A DNA stretch of 50,157 nt from positions 1 to 50,157 of the forward strand of contig JBEVNR010000022.1 in NCBI GenBank assembly GCA_040507985.1. The letters are read 5' to 3'. Shown here one piece after another: positions 17,544-26,583 of this stretch. The notes beneath the pieces were generated by a model that did no database searches, was not told the origin of the DNA, and saw nothing but the letters and a program-made list of their open reading frames with translations. The translations under genes and the position numbers were made by a program. Source of the stretch: JBEVNR01 sp040507985 (GTDB lineage: Bacteria > Pseudomonadota > Alphaproteobacteria > Rickettsiales > UBA6187). Each line of letters starts with the position of its first letter. The first letter of the stretch is position 1.

Positions 17544-18109
17544 AAAATCTACCTCATATCGTTTTCCTTACGGCAATTTTCGTCGCGTTTTCTTGCTCTT
17601 TTCTTTTTCCTCGCCACGCCGTTAGCGCACAAGCCGTAGGCAATATCTCCGCAAACGCTCTTAGCGCGTTAAAAATTCACGGCGCGGCTCCCCTGAATTT
17701 CGGTTACGTGCAAGGCGGTCCGCGCGGCGGCTCGGTGCGGCTTTTGCCGACGGGCGGAATATCGCCGGCGGCCGGCCGTCGCAGCGCCACGGGCGACGTG
17801 CGCGCCCCGCGCGGCCTCGACCATCATCTCGCCGCGTTTTTCGTCGCGGGCGACGCGGGCAAAACCTATTTCATATTTCTTCCGTCCGACGTGACGGCCG
17901 TCCGTGACCAAGGCCGCATGCCCGGAGGCGGGCTGCGCGTCGAAAACCTATCCGCCTACAGCATCACCAAACGCGCCGTCGGAGATATGGGACAACTTGA
18001 CGCCAAAGGCAGGGACACGCTGTATGTCGGCGGCGACCTCATCGTGCCGCCCGGCGCCCCCTCCGGCGTTTACCGCGCCGACTTCGACGTGACGGTGGCC
18101 TATCCGTAA
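17540..18109 (+). CDS. Third DUF4402-like fimbrial subunit
   Basis: A 189-residue secreted protein. The signal peptide is strongly hydrophobic (IVFLTAIFVAFSCSFLFPRH) and ends near AVSAQA. The mature part has NISANALSALKIHGAAPLNF at its start, like the major subunit's SPVTANALAALSVNNDQGMD, and ends in GVYRADFDVTVAYP. The start overlaps the upstream stop by 4 bp (ATGA), so the two are cotranslated. Shared N-terminal and C-terminal signatures make it a paralogue of the subunits at 16210 and 16920. Confidence 0.75.
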   Translation: MKNLPHIVFLTAIFVAFSCSFLFPRHAVSAQAVGNISANALSALKIHGAAPLNFGYVQGGPRGGSVRLLPTGGISPAAGRRSATGDVRAPRGLDHHLAAFFVAGDAGKTYFIFLPSDVTAVRDQGRMPGGGLRVENLSAYSITKRAVGDMGQLDAKGRDTLYVGGDLIVPPGAPSGVYRADFDVTVAYP

Positions 18110-18182
18110 ATTTTTGTATGGTATTTTTCTTTAATAACTTGCTTTATGACTTTACGCATGTTGTGCGCACGGAAATCTCTTT

Positions 18183-18323
18183 AGGACTTACGCGAAACGT
18201 CGTCTTTTTGGTGATTTTGTGGTCATTTTCGTGCTCGAATCCTCACGTACGTCTAGTACGCTGCGGTTCTGCGCGCGAAAATTCCTTAAAATCCCTCAAA
18301 AATACTCGTTTCGCGTAAGTCCT
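18183..18323. repeat. 141-bp MITE-like element with perfect 17-bp terminal inverted repeats
   Basis: AGGACTTACGCGAAACG at 18183-18199 and its exact reverse complement at 18307-18323. Outside the first A and last T the element is bounded by TA on both sides, consistent with TA-target insertion. It contains no ORF of note. A right-half copy lies at about 8140-8232. It sits between the last fimbrial subunit gene and the response regulator gene. Confidence 0.82.
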
Positions 18324-18363
18324 ACTCTTAAGTTTTTTGCATCGTTCCGACTATAACGAACGG

Positions 18364-19218
18364 CTAATGCATGCGTTCCTTAATGAAAACGTCGATGACG
18401 CTATCGATTTTTTGGCGATTATAGGGCTTGGCGACGAACCCCTTGGCGCCGTTTTCCTTGGCGCGCAAGACCTCTTCGGCAAACGCGTTGCCCGACACCA
18501 TGACGATATGCGCCTTTGGGTCAAGCCCCCTAATCCGCGCCGCAAGGTCGTGCCCGTTCGCGTCCGACAACATAATGTCAAGAAAAACCAGGTCCGGCGC
18601 CTTGCTCGCATACAGCTCCAACGCGGATTGGCCGTCGGCTGCGGCGAAGGCGTCGTATGTTTGCGCGAGCATGCCGTATAATAGCTTTCGGGAGAAGGCG
18701 TCGTCGTCCACGACGACCGTCGTCAATTTTTGGCGACTTCCGCGCTTCCTCACGGCAACGTAAAAGGCGGCTTTTTGCGATTCGGAAAAACATAGGGGAA
18801 GCGGCTCGCCGTTTTTAGCGACGTCGACTTCCGCTTTGGTCTCCGGCGTCGCCGCGTATTTCTTGCACGCCAGGCGCAATTCCTCCGCCTGCGCCTGCAT
18901 GTCGTAATAAGCGTGCATTTTCTTTTGTGCTTTCGGCGCGTAACGGTCGTACAGAAGGCGGCAGAGCGACTCTAACGTGGCTTTTTGCGGCCCTTTCCAC
19001 GTGACGGCCACGTCCCCGTTCGGAAAAAAATATATGGCCCCATGCTTGTCTCCGACGAGTTCGCGCACCGTTTCCGTCATGCCTCGCTCCTTTGGCGGAC
19101 GTTCTAGCGCGGAACCGTAAAAAAACAGCGCGCCTCTGACGGCGTTCTCCTTATTCGCTTTTTCTAACGCGTCAAGCAGCTTTTCTTGGGGGCGATCGTT
19201 AAAAATGCTTATTAACAT
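18364..19218 (-). CDS. Response regulator with novel N-terminal domain and C-terminal receiver
   Basis: A 284-residue protein. The C-terminal about 120 residues are a CheY-like receiver: acidic VVVDDD (about 169-173), phosphoacceptor Asp214 in LVFLDIMLSDANG, Ser/Thr in VMVSGNA, and Lys264 in GFVAKPY. The N-terminal about 150 residues are unlike any output domain I know; they contain AIYFFPNGDVAVTWKG and a helical part, perhaps a sensory or binding module. Receiver-last order without a DNA-binding domain suggests action by protein contact. It is divergent from the hybrid kinase at 19323, with 104 bp between, a typical pair arrangement. Confidence 0.82.
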   Translation of the reverse strand: MLISIFNDRPQEKLLDALEKANKENAVRGALFFYGSALERPPKERGMTETVRELVGDKHGAIYFFPNGDVAVTWKGPQKATLESLCRLLYDRYAPKAQKKMHAYYDMQAQAEELRLACKKYAATPETKAEVDVAKNGEPLPLCFSESQKAAFYVAVRKRGSRQKLTTVVVDDDAFSRKLLYGMLAQTYDAFAAADGQSALELYASKAPDLVFLDIMLSDANGHDLAARIRGLDPKAHIVMVSGNAFAEEVLRAKENGAKGFVAKPYNRQKIDSVIDVFIKERMH

Positions 19219-19322
19219 AAAGCGATTCGATCAGGGTTAATCCTTTATTTACGCGAGTGATATAAAAATTTTACGCCGGAAAGGTTATTTTTTAGCTAAA
19301 AAATGCAAAAAGAGCGGGAAAG

Positions 19323-22067
19323 GTGAAGGCGTTTCAAAAAGCGTGGGCGCGACGGCTGCTGCCGGTCGTCGCGGCGGCGGCGATCGGGGCGCCGTTGGCC
19401 GCGTTGGTCTATGCGAAGGCGAACAGCGACTTTAACGCGGCGCTGGCGACCTATCGCAAAGATTCGCAATCGCATGCGCGGGTGGCCGCCGAAAGAATAG
19501 GCGACGCGCTTGGCGACGTCTATCGCGACTTGCGTACCATGAGCATGTTGCCGGGGGTGCGCACGCTTGGCCGCCACGCCGAAAATATGGATGCGGACGC
19601 GCGCGAAACCATTCAGCAAGTCTATAATAATTTGCGCGCGACGGTGGACGTCTCGGAAATTTACGTCGTGCCGGTCGATTTCAATCCCGATAGCATAGAT
19701 CCCTTTACCGGCAAGCCCCAAGAGCCGATCATTATGTTCGATGATTTTATCGCCTCGGACGGCCCTTCCGAAAACAAGAAGCTCGAGGAGGTGGAAATTT
19801 ACGAATATCGCCTGCTTAGCGAGCAAAACGCATGGCTACAAGAACATTATCCGTTACAGCAAGCCGTTATCGGCGATTCCCTTCCGATGATCGGCGGACG
19901 GGAGGTATTGACCTGCGACAACACGGTGTATAAACGCACGCTGGACGACGGCGACCGCACCGGGGTGGTGCTATCCGTGCCTTTTTACGGCGAGGACGGA
20001 AAAATAAGGGGAACCGTATCGACGATCATGCTTTCCGACGCGCTTCAGGACGTGCTGTCCGACGCGAATTACGCGTTGGTCAATCCTTACTACGTTTTAG
20101 CCTTGTCGAAGGACGGCGGACAAGACGAACGGTCCGCCGCATGGGTGAAGCAAGGATTGCCGGATCCGAACCTGCTCTATTCCGAAACCATTCCGCTTGA
20201 CATACACGATCCGCGCGGAGAGTGGATGTTATGGGCGGGCGTGCCGGACGAGGAATTTTATAAAAGCGGCAACATGGCGGCGCTGCGTATTTTTCGATAC
20301 GCCGGCTACGGCTCCATTGTCTTTGCCGAATTGTTCGGACTGGCGATATGGTCCATGTTGCAGCGGAACGTGCGGCAAATGCGCATGCGGCTCGCACTGG
20401 AGGAATCGCGTCGCGATGCGCTCGCCTCCGCCGAGGCCGCCCACCGCGCCAACGCCGCCAAAAGCGACTTTCTTGCCAATATGAGCCACGAAATTCGCAC
20501 CCCAATGAACGGCGTGCTCGGCATGGCCGCGTTGCTGAGCGACGCGGAGCTTGACGCCGAGCAGCGCGGGTGGGTGGAGATCATTCAAAAATCCGCCGAA
20601 AACTTGCTCGAGATCATCAACGACATTCTTGACTTCTCTAAAATCGAAGCGGGAAAGATGACGCTTTCGCCCGTCGAGTTTTCTTTCGAGAGCGTGGCGG
20701 GAGACGTCTCGGACGTTATGACGACGCGCATGCAGGAAAAAGGATTGGAGCCGATCATGCGTTTTGCGCCCGATTTTCCCCCGCGCGTCATCGGCGATCC
20801 CCTGCGGTTGCGCCAGGTTTTACTGAACCTGATGGGAAACGCCGTAAAATTTACCGAAAGGGGCTATATCATGACCTCGATCGGGTACGAGGAAAAAGAC
20901 GAGAAAAAGAAAAGCGTTCGCGTCGTCTGTTCGGTGGAGGATACCGGAATAGGCGTCGCACCCCAAAAAATGGCGCGCATTTTCGATAAATTCACCCAGG
21001 CCGAAGAATCGACCACGCGACGCTACGGCGGCACCGGCCTTGGCCTGACCATTTGTTCTAAGCTCGTCGAAATGATGGGCGGAGAGATAAGCGTCGAAAG
21101 CGAGGAGGGAAAAGGTTCGATTTTTCGTTTTTCCGTCGCGCTGGCCCTGCCGGACAAGGCGCCCGCCGCGTTTCCGGGCGGTCACCTCTCGCGCGTCGAT
21201 CTGGCGCGTGAGCGCGTGCTGGCGATGGACGAAACGCCCGTTAACCGGGAGATCTTCGCCGACTATTTTCGTAGTTGGAACATGCGGTGCGACGTCTGCG
21301 CGAAGGCGAGCGAAGCGTTGGCGATGCTCGAAAAAGCTGCGCGGGAAGGCGACCCTTACGCGTTCGCCTTCGTTGATTATCGCGTGGGACCGGACGACGC
21401 CTTCCAATTTGCGGAATGGATACGGCGTTCCTCCGAACGCATCGATCCCGTCATGATGATGGTGACGAACCTGAACCAGACGGTGAACGCTTCCGGATTA
21501 AAGGAAAAAGGCTTCTCGGCGTTGTTCGTCAAGCCGTTTTTTCCGTCGCAAATAAAAATTGCCATGCAACTATTGGCGGACGCCAAAAAGCGCGGCGTCG
21601 CCGTTCCGTTGGTCACGCGCCACACCATCTCCGGATTGCAGAAGTTCGACGCTAAAACGCAAACGATACGTCCCGACATGTTCCCCGGCGTGCGGGCGCT
21701 GGTGGCCGAAGACATGAAGGTGAATCTGTTGCTCATCACCAAAATTTTGGAAAAGCACGGTTGCGAGGTGACGCACGCCGCCAACGGGCGCGAGGCGTTT
21801 GAGAAAGCGACGTCGGATAGGTTCGATATCGTGTTCATGGATTGCCAAATGCCGGAAATGGACGGATTCGACTCCTCCCGCCTGATACGAAAAAAGGAAC
21901 GCGGATCGTCCCGCCGCAACGTCATCGTCGCGCTGACCGCCGACGCGTTGACGGGCGACCGCGAAAAATGCCTGGCCGCCGGCATGGACGACTACCTAAA
22001 CAAGCCCATAAAACCGGAACAAATCACCGAAACGCTTATCAAATGGGTCGGCGCGAATCGCGAATGA
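19323..22067 (+). CDS. Membrane-bound hybrid sensor histidine kinase with two receivers
   Basis: A 914-residue inner-membrane kinase. A first membrane segment (residues 11-30), a periplasmic sensor of about 290 residues resembling Cache-like folds (VSEIYVVPVDFNPDS, then YYVLALSKDGG), and a second membrane segment (about 329-347). Then HisKA with His389 (FLANMSHEIRTPMNGVLG), an ATPase domain (VEDTGIGVAPQK; RYGGTGLGLTICSKL), a first receiver (Asp685; AMDETPVN in place of the usual acidic pair, probably degenerate) and a second, canonical receiver (Asp840 in FMDCQMPEMDG; Lys in YLNKPI). It has no HPt domain, so a separate HPt is needed. GTG 19323 has a GCGGGAA ribosome site. Divergent from the response regulator. 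Confidence 0.92.
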   Translation: MKAFQKAWARRLLPVVAAAAIGAPLAALVYAKANSDFNAALATYRKDSQSHARVAAERIGDALGDVYRDLRTMSMLPGVRTLGRHAENMDADARETIQQVYNNLRATVDVSEIYVVPVDFNPDSIDPFTGKPQEPIIMFDDFIASDGPSENKKLEEVEIYEYRLLSEQNAWLQEHYPLQQAVIGDSLPMIGGREVLTCDNTVYKRTLDDGDRTGVVLSVPFYGEDGKIRGTVSTIMLSDALQDVLSDANYALVNPYYVLALSKDGGQDERSAAWVKQGLPDPNLLYSETIPLDIHDPRGEWMLWAGVPDEEFYKSGNMAALRIFRYAGYGSIVFAELFGLAIWSMLQRNVRQMRMRLALEESRRDALASAEAAHRANAAKSDFLANMSHEIRTPMNGVLGMAALLSDAELDAEQRGWVEIIQKSAENLLEIINDILDFSKIEAGKMTLSPVEFSFESVAGDVSDVMTTRMQEKGLEPIMRFAPDFPPRVIGDPLRLRQVLLNLMGNAVKFTERGYIMTSIGYEEKDEKKKSVRVVCSVEDTGIGVAPQKMARIFDKFTQAEESTTRRYGGTGLGLTICSKLVEMMGGEISVESEEGKGSIFRFSVALALPDKAPAAFPGGHLSRVDLARERVLAMDETPVNREIFADYFRSWNMRCDVCAKASEALAMLEKAAREGDPYAFAFVDYRVGPDDAFQFAEWIRRSSERIDPVMMMVTNLNQTVNASGLKEKGFSALFVKPFFPSQIKIAMQLLADAKKRGVAVPLVTRHTISGLQKFDAKTQTIRPDMFPGVRALVAEDMKVNLLLITKILEKHGCEVTHAANGREAFEKATSDRFDIVFMDCQMPEMDGFDSSRLIRKKERGSSRRNVIVALTADALTGDREKCLAAGMDDYLNKPIKPEQITETLIKWVGANRE

Positions 22068-22147
22068 ACCCTCGCCTGCCGTTCCGCCCTTCCAATAAAG
22101 CTAGGCTGCGGCGATTCCGCTTTTGGGCGATTAATGCCTCTTTCAGC

Positions 22148-23473
22148 TTACCTTGCTTCGGCGGAGCGCTTAATTTTTCTCTCGGCGATGTTTTTGGCGT
22201 TAAACAGGGCTTGGGCGACGGATTGCTTCCCCGTGAGGGCGGCGGCGAATTCCTCTCCGGCGGCGTTTCCCATCTCTTGAAATTCGGGAACGCTAACATA
22301 TTGCATGCCGTCGTAAGGGGTGGGGTTGACGCCGGGGTTGCCGGGGTGCGCCGATCTAATCGCGTTCAGGGCGGTTTCGGCGAACGGAGCGACGCGCATA
22401 TATTCTTTATTGGCGTATAAGGACGCCCGCGCGCCGGGCGGAACGTTGGCCCATCCGTATTTTTTTGCCGCCAAATCGATATACTCCGCCGACGTCGCCC
22501 ACGCGATGAATTTCTTCGCCGCCGCTTCCTTCAACGAGCTTGACGGTACGGCCAGCGCCCACACCCACAGCCAGTTGGTTTGCTTCGCCGTGTCGGAATT
22601 CATCGGGGCCGGCGCAAATCCCGTATGTTCGCCCACGTAAGAATTGTTGGCGTCGGTGACGAACGACCCGGCGACGGTGGCGTCGATCCATATACCGCAC
22701 TTGCCTTTCGCGAACAGCGCCAGATTTTCGTTGAATCCGTTCGAGGCGGCGTCCGGCGGTCCGTAAGAGCGAAGCAACTCGACGTAATCGCTCAGCGCCT
22801 TCTTCCACTCCACTGCCGTAAGCTTGGCGTTCCAATTTTCGTCGAACCATCGCGCGCCGTACGAATGCGCCATCGCGGTAATAAGCGCCACGTTCTCTCC
22901 CCACCCCGGCTTCCCGCGCAAGCAAATGCCGTACACGTCTTTTTCATTTTCCGAAATGGTTTTCGCCGCGAATTTAATGAAGTTCCAATCCGGAACGCCC
23001 GGCATGGAGAGTTGCCATTTTTTAAACAGATCGGTGCGGTAGAGCGTCATCACCCCTTCGGCGTAAAAAGGCGCGGCGTAGAGTTTTCCGTCCGATGAAA
23101 GGGCGTTCGCCACCGAAGGAAACACGTCGTATATATTCCATTCGGGCGGCAGGTCGTCCATGGGTTCGATCAAGCCTTTCTTACCCCATAACGGCGCCTC
23201 GTATGAGCCAATGGTGATGACGTCGAAACCGGCGGCGCCTTGGTCGGCGTCTTCGGTGACGCGGCGGCGCAACGCGTTTTCGTCAAGCGTCGTCCACTCC
23301 AATCGAATGCCGGGATTCATCGCGAGGAACTCGCTCGACAGTTTTTGCATGATCGCCATGTCGTTGTTGTTCACGGTGGCAATGCGAAGCGTCGTCGCGG
23401 CCCGCGCAGCGCTTCCCGTGAAGGCGATCGCAACATAGGCGAAAAAAATGAACAATAATCGCCGGATATGCAT
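22148..23473 (-). CDS. ABC-type sugar/polyol periplasmic binding protein
   Basis: A 441-residue family 1 solute-binding protein with signal peptide (LLFIFFAYVAIAFTGSAARA). It has the usual layout: LRIATVNNNDMAIMQKLSSE at the start, the loop FDVITIGSYEAPLWGKKGLI, ligand-cleft stretches KLYAAPFYAEGVMTLYRTDL, and WLWVWALAVPSSSLKEAAAK near the C-terminus. Members bind sugars or sugar alcohols; the exact ligand cannot be told. No permease or ATPase gene lies beside it, so it is an orphan or its partners are elsewhere. It is convergent with the hybrid kinase, with an 80-bp gap. Confidence 0.88.
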   Translation of the reverse strand: MHIRRLLFIFFAYVAIAFTGSAARAATTLRIATVNNNDMAIMQKLSSEFLAMNPGIRLEWTTLDENALRRRVTEDADQGAAGFDVITIGSYEAPLWGKKGLIEPMDDLPPEWNIYDVFPSVANALSSDGKLYAAPFYAEGVMTLYRTDLFKKWQLSMPGVPDWNFIKFAAKTISENEKDVYGICLRGKPGWGENVALITAMAHSYGARWFDENWNAKLTAVEWKKALSDYVELLRSYGPPDAASNGFNENLALFAKGKCGIWIDATVAGSFVTDANNSYVGEHTGFAPAPMNSDTAKQTNWLWVWALAVPSSSLKEAAAKKFIAWATSAEYIDLAAKKYGWANVPPGARASLYANKEYMRVAPFAETALNAIRSAHPGNPGVNPTPYDGMQYVSVPEFQEMGNAAGEEFAAALTGKQSVAQALFNAKNIAERKIKRSAEAR

Positions 23474-23653
23474 GGGAATGTCGCTTTTTGACGGTTGACG
23501 TTATGGTTTCAATAAATAATGGTTGCAAATTTTATAGAAAAAAACCCTTTTTTTTCAAGCGCTATTTTTACGCATATAATTTTCTTTATATGAGAAAATA
23601 GATGAAATTGCAATTTAGCGTTGAGCATTAATGATTCTTTTAAGTATTCCTTC

Positions 23654-23668
23654 TAGAGTGAAACTCTA
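23654..23668 (+). promoter_or_regulatory. Small hairpin just before the STAS gene
   Basis: TAGAGT-GAA-ACTCTA is a perfect 6-bp hairpin with a 3-nt loop, 6 nt before the GTG 23674. It could affect translation start or be chance. Confidence 0.3.
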
Positions 23669-23673
23669 TTCGC

Positions 23674-24021
23674 GTGCTAACCGCAATGTGGGAAAACGCC
23701 GTGTCCGTATCGGAAAAACCGGAGCAAAACGTCGAGGCGCCGACGGTGATAACGTTGCCGGAGGTGATGGACGTCGAGGGCGCGATCGACGCGGCAAAGC
23801 GCGTCAGCGAGGCGCTGGCCGGGGGAAAGGCGGTGGCGCTGGACGGATCGGGCATACAGCATATCGGCGCTCCCGGCATGCAAATGCTGCTGGCGACCTA
23901 TCTATACGACGCGAAATATAAAAGCGCGGCGTTGACGGCGCTGTCGGACGCGGCCATGCGTTCGGCGGAAATTTTAGGCGCTGCGAAAGACTTACATCAA
24001 TGGAAGGAGGCACGTGCATGA
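23674..24021 (+). CDS. STAS-domain protein
   Basis: A 115-residue single STAS domain protein (AVALDGSGIQHIGAPGMQML, the usual strand-helix core with a Ser/Gly-containing loop; then LSDAAMRSAEILGAAKDL). STAS proteins of this size act in partner-switching or in chemotaxis-type clusters; the phosphorylatable Ser would lie in or near DGSGIQHIG. The start is GTG 23674; ATG 23686 is an alternative. It overlaps cheY by ATGA, so it is the first gene of the cheY-cheA-cheW operon. STAS-cheY-cheA-cheW is a known alphaproteobacterial order. Confidence 0.82.
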   Translation: MLTAMWENAVSVSEKPEQNVEAPTVITLPEVMDVEGAIDAAKRVSEALAGGKAVALDGSGIQHIGAPGMQMLLATYLYDAKYKSAALTALSDAAMRSAEILGAAKDLHQWKEARA

Positions 24022-24383
24022 GCAAGGTCGCATTGACGGTGGACGATTCTAAAACCATTCGCGAAATGGTGGCGTTCACCTTGCGCAATAACGGCTTCGA
24101 CGTGCTGGAGGCGGAAGACGGATCGCAGGCGCTCGACGTGATGCGCCGCCATAAGGTAGACGTCGTCATCACCGACTTAAACATGCCGGTGATGGACGGC
24201 ATAGAGTTAATCTCTAAGGTGCGCGCAGAGGCAAGCAACAAATTTTTGCCCATCCTCATGCTCACCACCGAAAGCGATCAGCAGAAAAAAGAGATGGGCA
24301 AAGCGGCCGGCGCCACCGGCTGGATAGTGAAGCCGTTTGATCCGACAAAGCTAATGACCGTCGTGCGGAAAGTCGTGGCGTAA
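24018..24383 (+). CDS. cheY: CheY-type single-domain response regulator
   Basis: A 121-residue receiver. Acidic pair Asp9-Asp10 (TVDDSKT), phosphoacceptor Asp53 (VITDLNMPVMDG), Thr in MLTTES and Lys in WIVKPFDP are all present. The ATG at 24018 has a near-perfect AAGGAGG ribosome site (24004-24010) and overlaps the STAS stop by 4 bp; the longer reading from 24000 is not needed. It presumably receives phosphate from the adjacent CheA. Confidence 0.93.
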   Translation: MSKVALTVDDSKTIREMVAFTLRNNGFDVLEAEDGSQALDVMRRHKVDVVITDLNMPVMDGIELISKVRAEASNKFLPILMLTTESDQQKKEMGKAAGATGWIVKPFDPTKLMTVVRKVVA

Positions 24384-24427
24384 GGGCGCAAGACGCAATC
24401 GGTCACGTAATGGCATAGGGGGCGAAC

Positions 24428-26560
24428 ATGGCGGACGAACTGGCGCATTTTAAGACCATATTCATCGAGGAATGCTACGAATTGCTAAACGACATGGGCG
24501 ACCGTCTCGTGGCGATGAACGTGGATGAACCGGACGTCGAAGACCTGAACGCCATTTTTCGGTGCGCCCATTCGATAAAAGGCGGCGCGGGCGGTTTCGG
24601 TTTTAACGATTTGGCGAAGTTTACCCACCATATGGAGGGTTTTTTAGAGAAGGTACGCAATTTTCAGGTGCCCGTTACGCCGGGATTGGTGGATGCGCTG
24701 CTGGCTTCCGCCGACGTCATGCGGCACATGACCCAAGCCGCCGAAAGCGGCGAAACGTTCGATACGTCCGAAAGCGACGCGATCTTAGAAAAGCTGAAAG
24801 AGGAAAGCGGAGAGTCCTTCGCGCAGGCGGCGGAGAAAAAAACCGCCGAAAAAAAAGCGGCCTCGGCAAAATCCGACCCATACCCCGCCGCTGACGAAAT
24901 CGGTATTTACGACGTGTCGTTCGCCCCGTTGAAAGATTTGTTCTTCACCGGAAACGAACCTTTGTTGCTGCTGCGCGAATTGAGCGAGTTGGGCGATTGC
25001 GTGCCCCATTTGCGATACGACGAGTTGCCGGACGTCACGCAGATCGACTGCTCGCAATGCTACCTCAGTTGGGTAATCGAGTTAGATACGGTAAAATCCG
25101 AAAACGACGTGCGCGAAGTGTTCGAGTTCGTCGAAGACCATTGCGCGCTTTCGGTACGCAAAACCGGCGCGTACATGAAACCGACCGGGGCGCGGGAAAT
25201 GCCCGCCGGCGAAGAAAAAATCGAAGAAAACGCCGCTGCGCCCGCGTTGCAACACGCCGAAAAACATCCCCATAAAAAAGCGGAGCATAAGCACGACGAA
25301 CGCAAGGCCGCCGCCCCAAGCAAACAACCCACGGTGGCGTCCATCCGCGTGGACGTGGCGAAGGTGGACCGGCTGGTGAACATGATCGGCGAGTTGGTCA
25401 TCACGCAATCGATGGTGGTGGCGCAGTCGCAGGAATTGCCGCAAGACGCCTACGCCAAATTGCTAAGCGGCGTGAACGCCTTGTCGCAACACACGATAGA
25501 GTTGCAAGAATCCATTATGGCGATTCGGATGCAACCGGTAAAAACGGTATTTTCGCGCGTGCCGCGTATTTTACACGACCTCAACCGAAAGCTCGGCAAA
25601 GACATTAAGCTGGTGACGGAAGGAGAAGACACCGAACTCGACAAAACGGTGATAGAGCAACTTGCCGATCCGCTCATTCACATGATACGTAATTCGGCTG
25701 ATCACGGCATAGAAAAAGACGTCGCGTCGCGCGTTGCGCTGGGCAAGTCGCCCGGGGGCGTCATTCGTCTGGCGGCGGAGCATCGCGGCGGAAAAATCGT
25801 CATTTCCATCGAAGACGACGGCGCCGGCGTCAATCGCCCAAAAGTGCTGCAAGCGGCCAAAGACAAAGGGCTTATTTCGGAAGACGCGCACCTTGCCGAC
25901 GAAGAGATAGACCGGCTTATTTTTATGCCGGGATTCTCCACCGCCGACGCCGTCTCCGACGTCTCCGGGCGCGGCGTGGGAATGGACGTCGTGAAGCAAA
26001 ACATCGAAGGGTTGGGCGGCTCGGTCACGCTCAAAAGCGTGCCGAACGTCGGCATGAAAATTGAGGTGACGCTGCCGCTCACGCTCGCCATTTTAAACGG
26101 CATGATCGTGCGGTGCGCGAGGGAGCTATACGTCATTCCCATCGCCAACATCGTGGAAACCATGCGCGTGCATAAGGAAAAAATCCACGCCATGGTAGGC
26201 GGACGCACGACGGTAAACGTGCGGGGAAAATTTCTGCCGCTGCTCAAGCTTGAAGAGGCGCTCGACGTGCCAAGGCGGGGGAGCGGCGCGCCGAACGAGG
26301 GCGGATGCGAAGAAAACGGGCTGATCGTGCTGCTCGAAAGCAACGTGACGCAATTCGGCGTCGTGGTGGACGAATTGGTGGGGCAACAGCAAGTCGTCAT
26401 TAAAAGCCTGGAAGAAAATTTTTCCGCCGTTCCGGGCATCTCCGGCGCGACGATTTTAGGCGACGGCAAAGTGTCCCTTATTCTCGACGTCGGCGGCTTG
26501 GCCGCGCTGGTGCATAAGGACGACGCGCACGAACGCGATCGGGCCGTCGCGGCGGTGTAA
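24428..26560 (+). CDS. cheA: Chemotaxis histidine kinase CheA
   Basis: A 710-residue CheA with all usual parts. P1 HPt with His48 (FRCAHSIKGGAGGFGF); a P2-like region about residues 155-245; a charged His/Lys linker near 275-300; P3 dimerisation (VDRLVNMIGELVITQS); P4 ATPase (IRNSADHGIE; GRGVGMDVVKQNI; GFSTADAVSDVSG); P5 CheW-like coupling domain to the end (VDELVGQQQVVIKSLEENF). It phosphorylates CheY in response to receptor signals in the membrane-bound array. The ATG at 24428 follows a GGGGGCG ribosome site; cheY ends 44 bp upstream and cheW starts 23 bp downstream. Confidence 0.97.
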   Translation: MADELAHFKTIFIEECYELLNDMGDRLVAMNVDEPDVEDLNAIFRCAHSIKGGAGGFGFNDLAKFTHHMEGFLEKVRNFQVPVTPGLVDALLASADVMRHMTQAAESGETFDTSESDAILEKLKEESGESFAQAAEKKTAEKKAASAKSDPYPAADEIGIYDVSFAPLKDLFFTGNEPLLLLRELSELGDCVPHLRYDELPDVTQIDCSQCYLSWVIELDTVKSENDVREVFEFVEDHCALSVRKTGAYMKPTGAREMPAGEEKIEENAAAPALQHAEKHPHKKAEHKHDERKAAAPSKQPTVASIRVDVAKVDRLVNMIGELVITQSMVVAQSQELPQDAYAKLLSGVNALSQHTIELQESIMAIRMQPVKTVFSRVPRILHDLNRKLGKDIKLVTEGEDTELDKTVIEQLADPLIHMIRNSADHGIEKDVASRVALGKSPGGVIRLAAEHRGGKIVISIEDDGAGVNRPKVLQAAKDKGLISEDAHLADEEIDRLIFMPGFSTADAVSDVSGRGVGMDVVKQNIEGLGGSVTLKSVPNVGMKIEVTLPLTLAILNGMIVRCARELYVIPIANIVETMRVHKEKIHAMVGGRTTVNVRGKFLPLLKLEEALDVPRRGSGAPNEGGCEENGLIVLLESNVTQFGVVVDELVGQQQVVIKSLEENFSAVPGISGATILGDGKVSLILDVGGLAALVHKDDAHERDRAVAAV

Positions 26561-26583
26561 TATATTTTAGAAGGAGCGAACGC

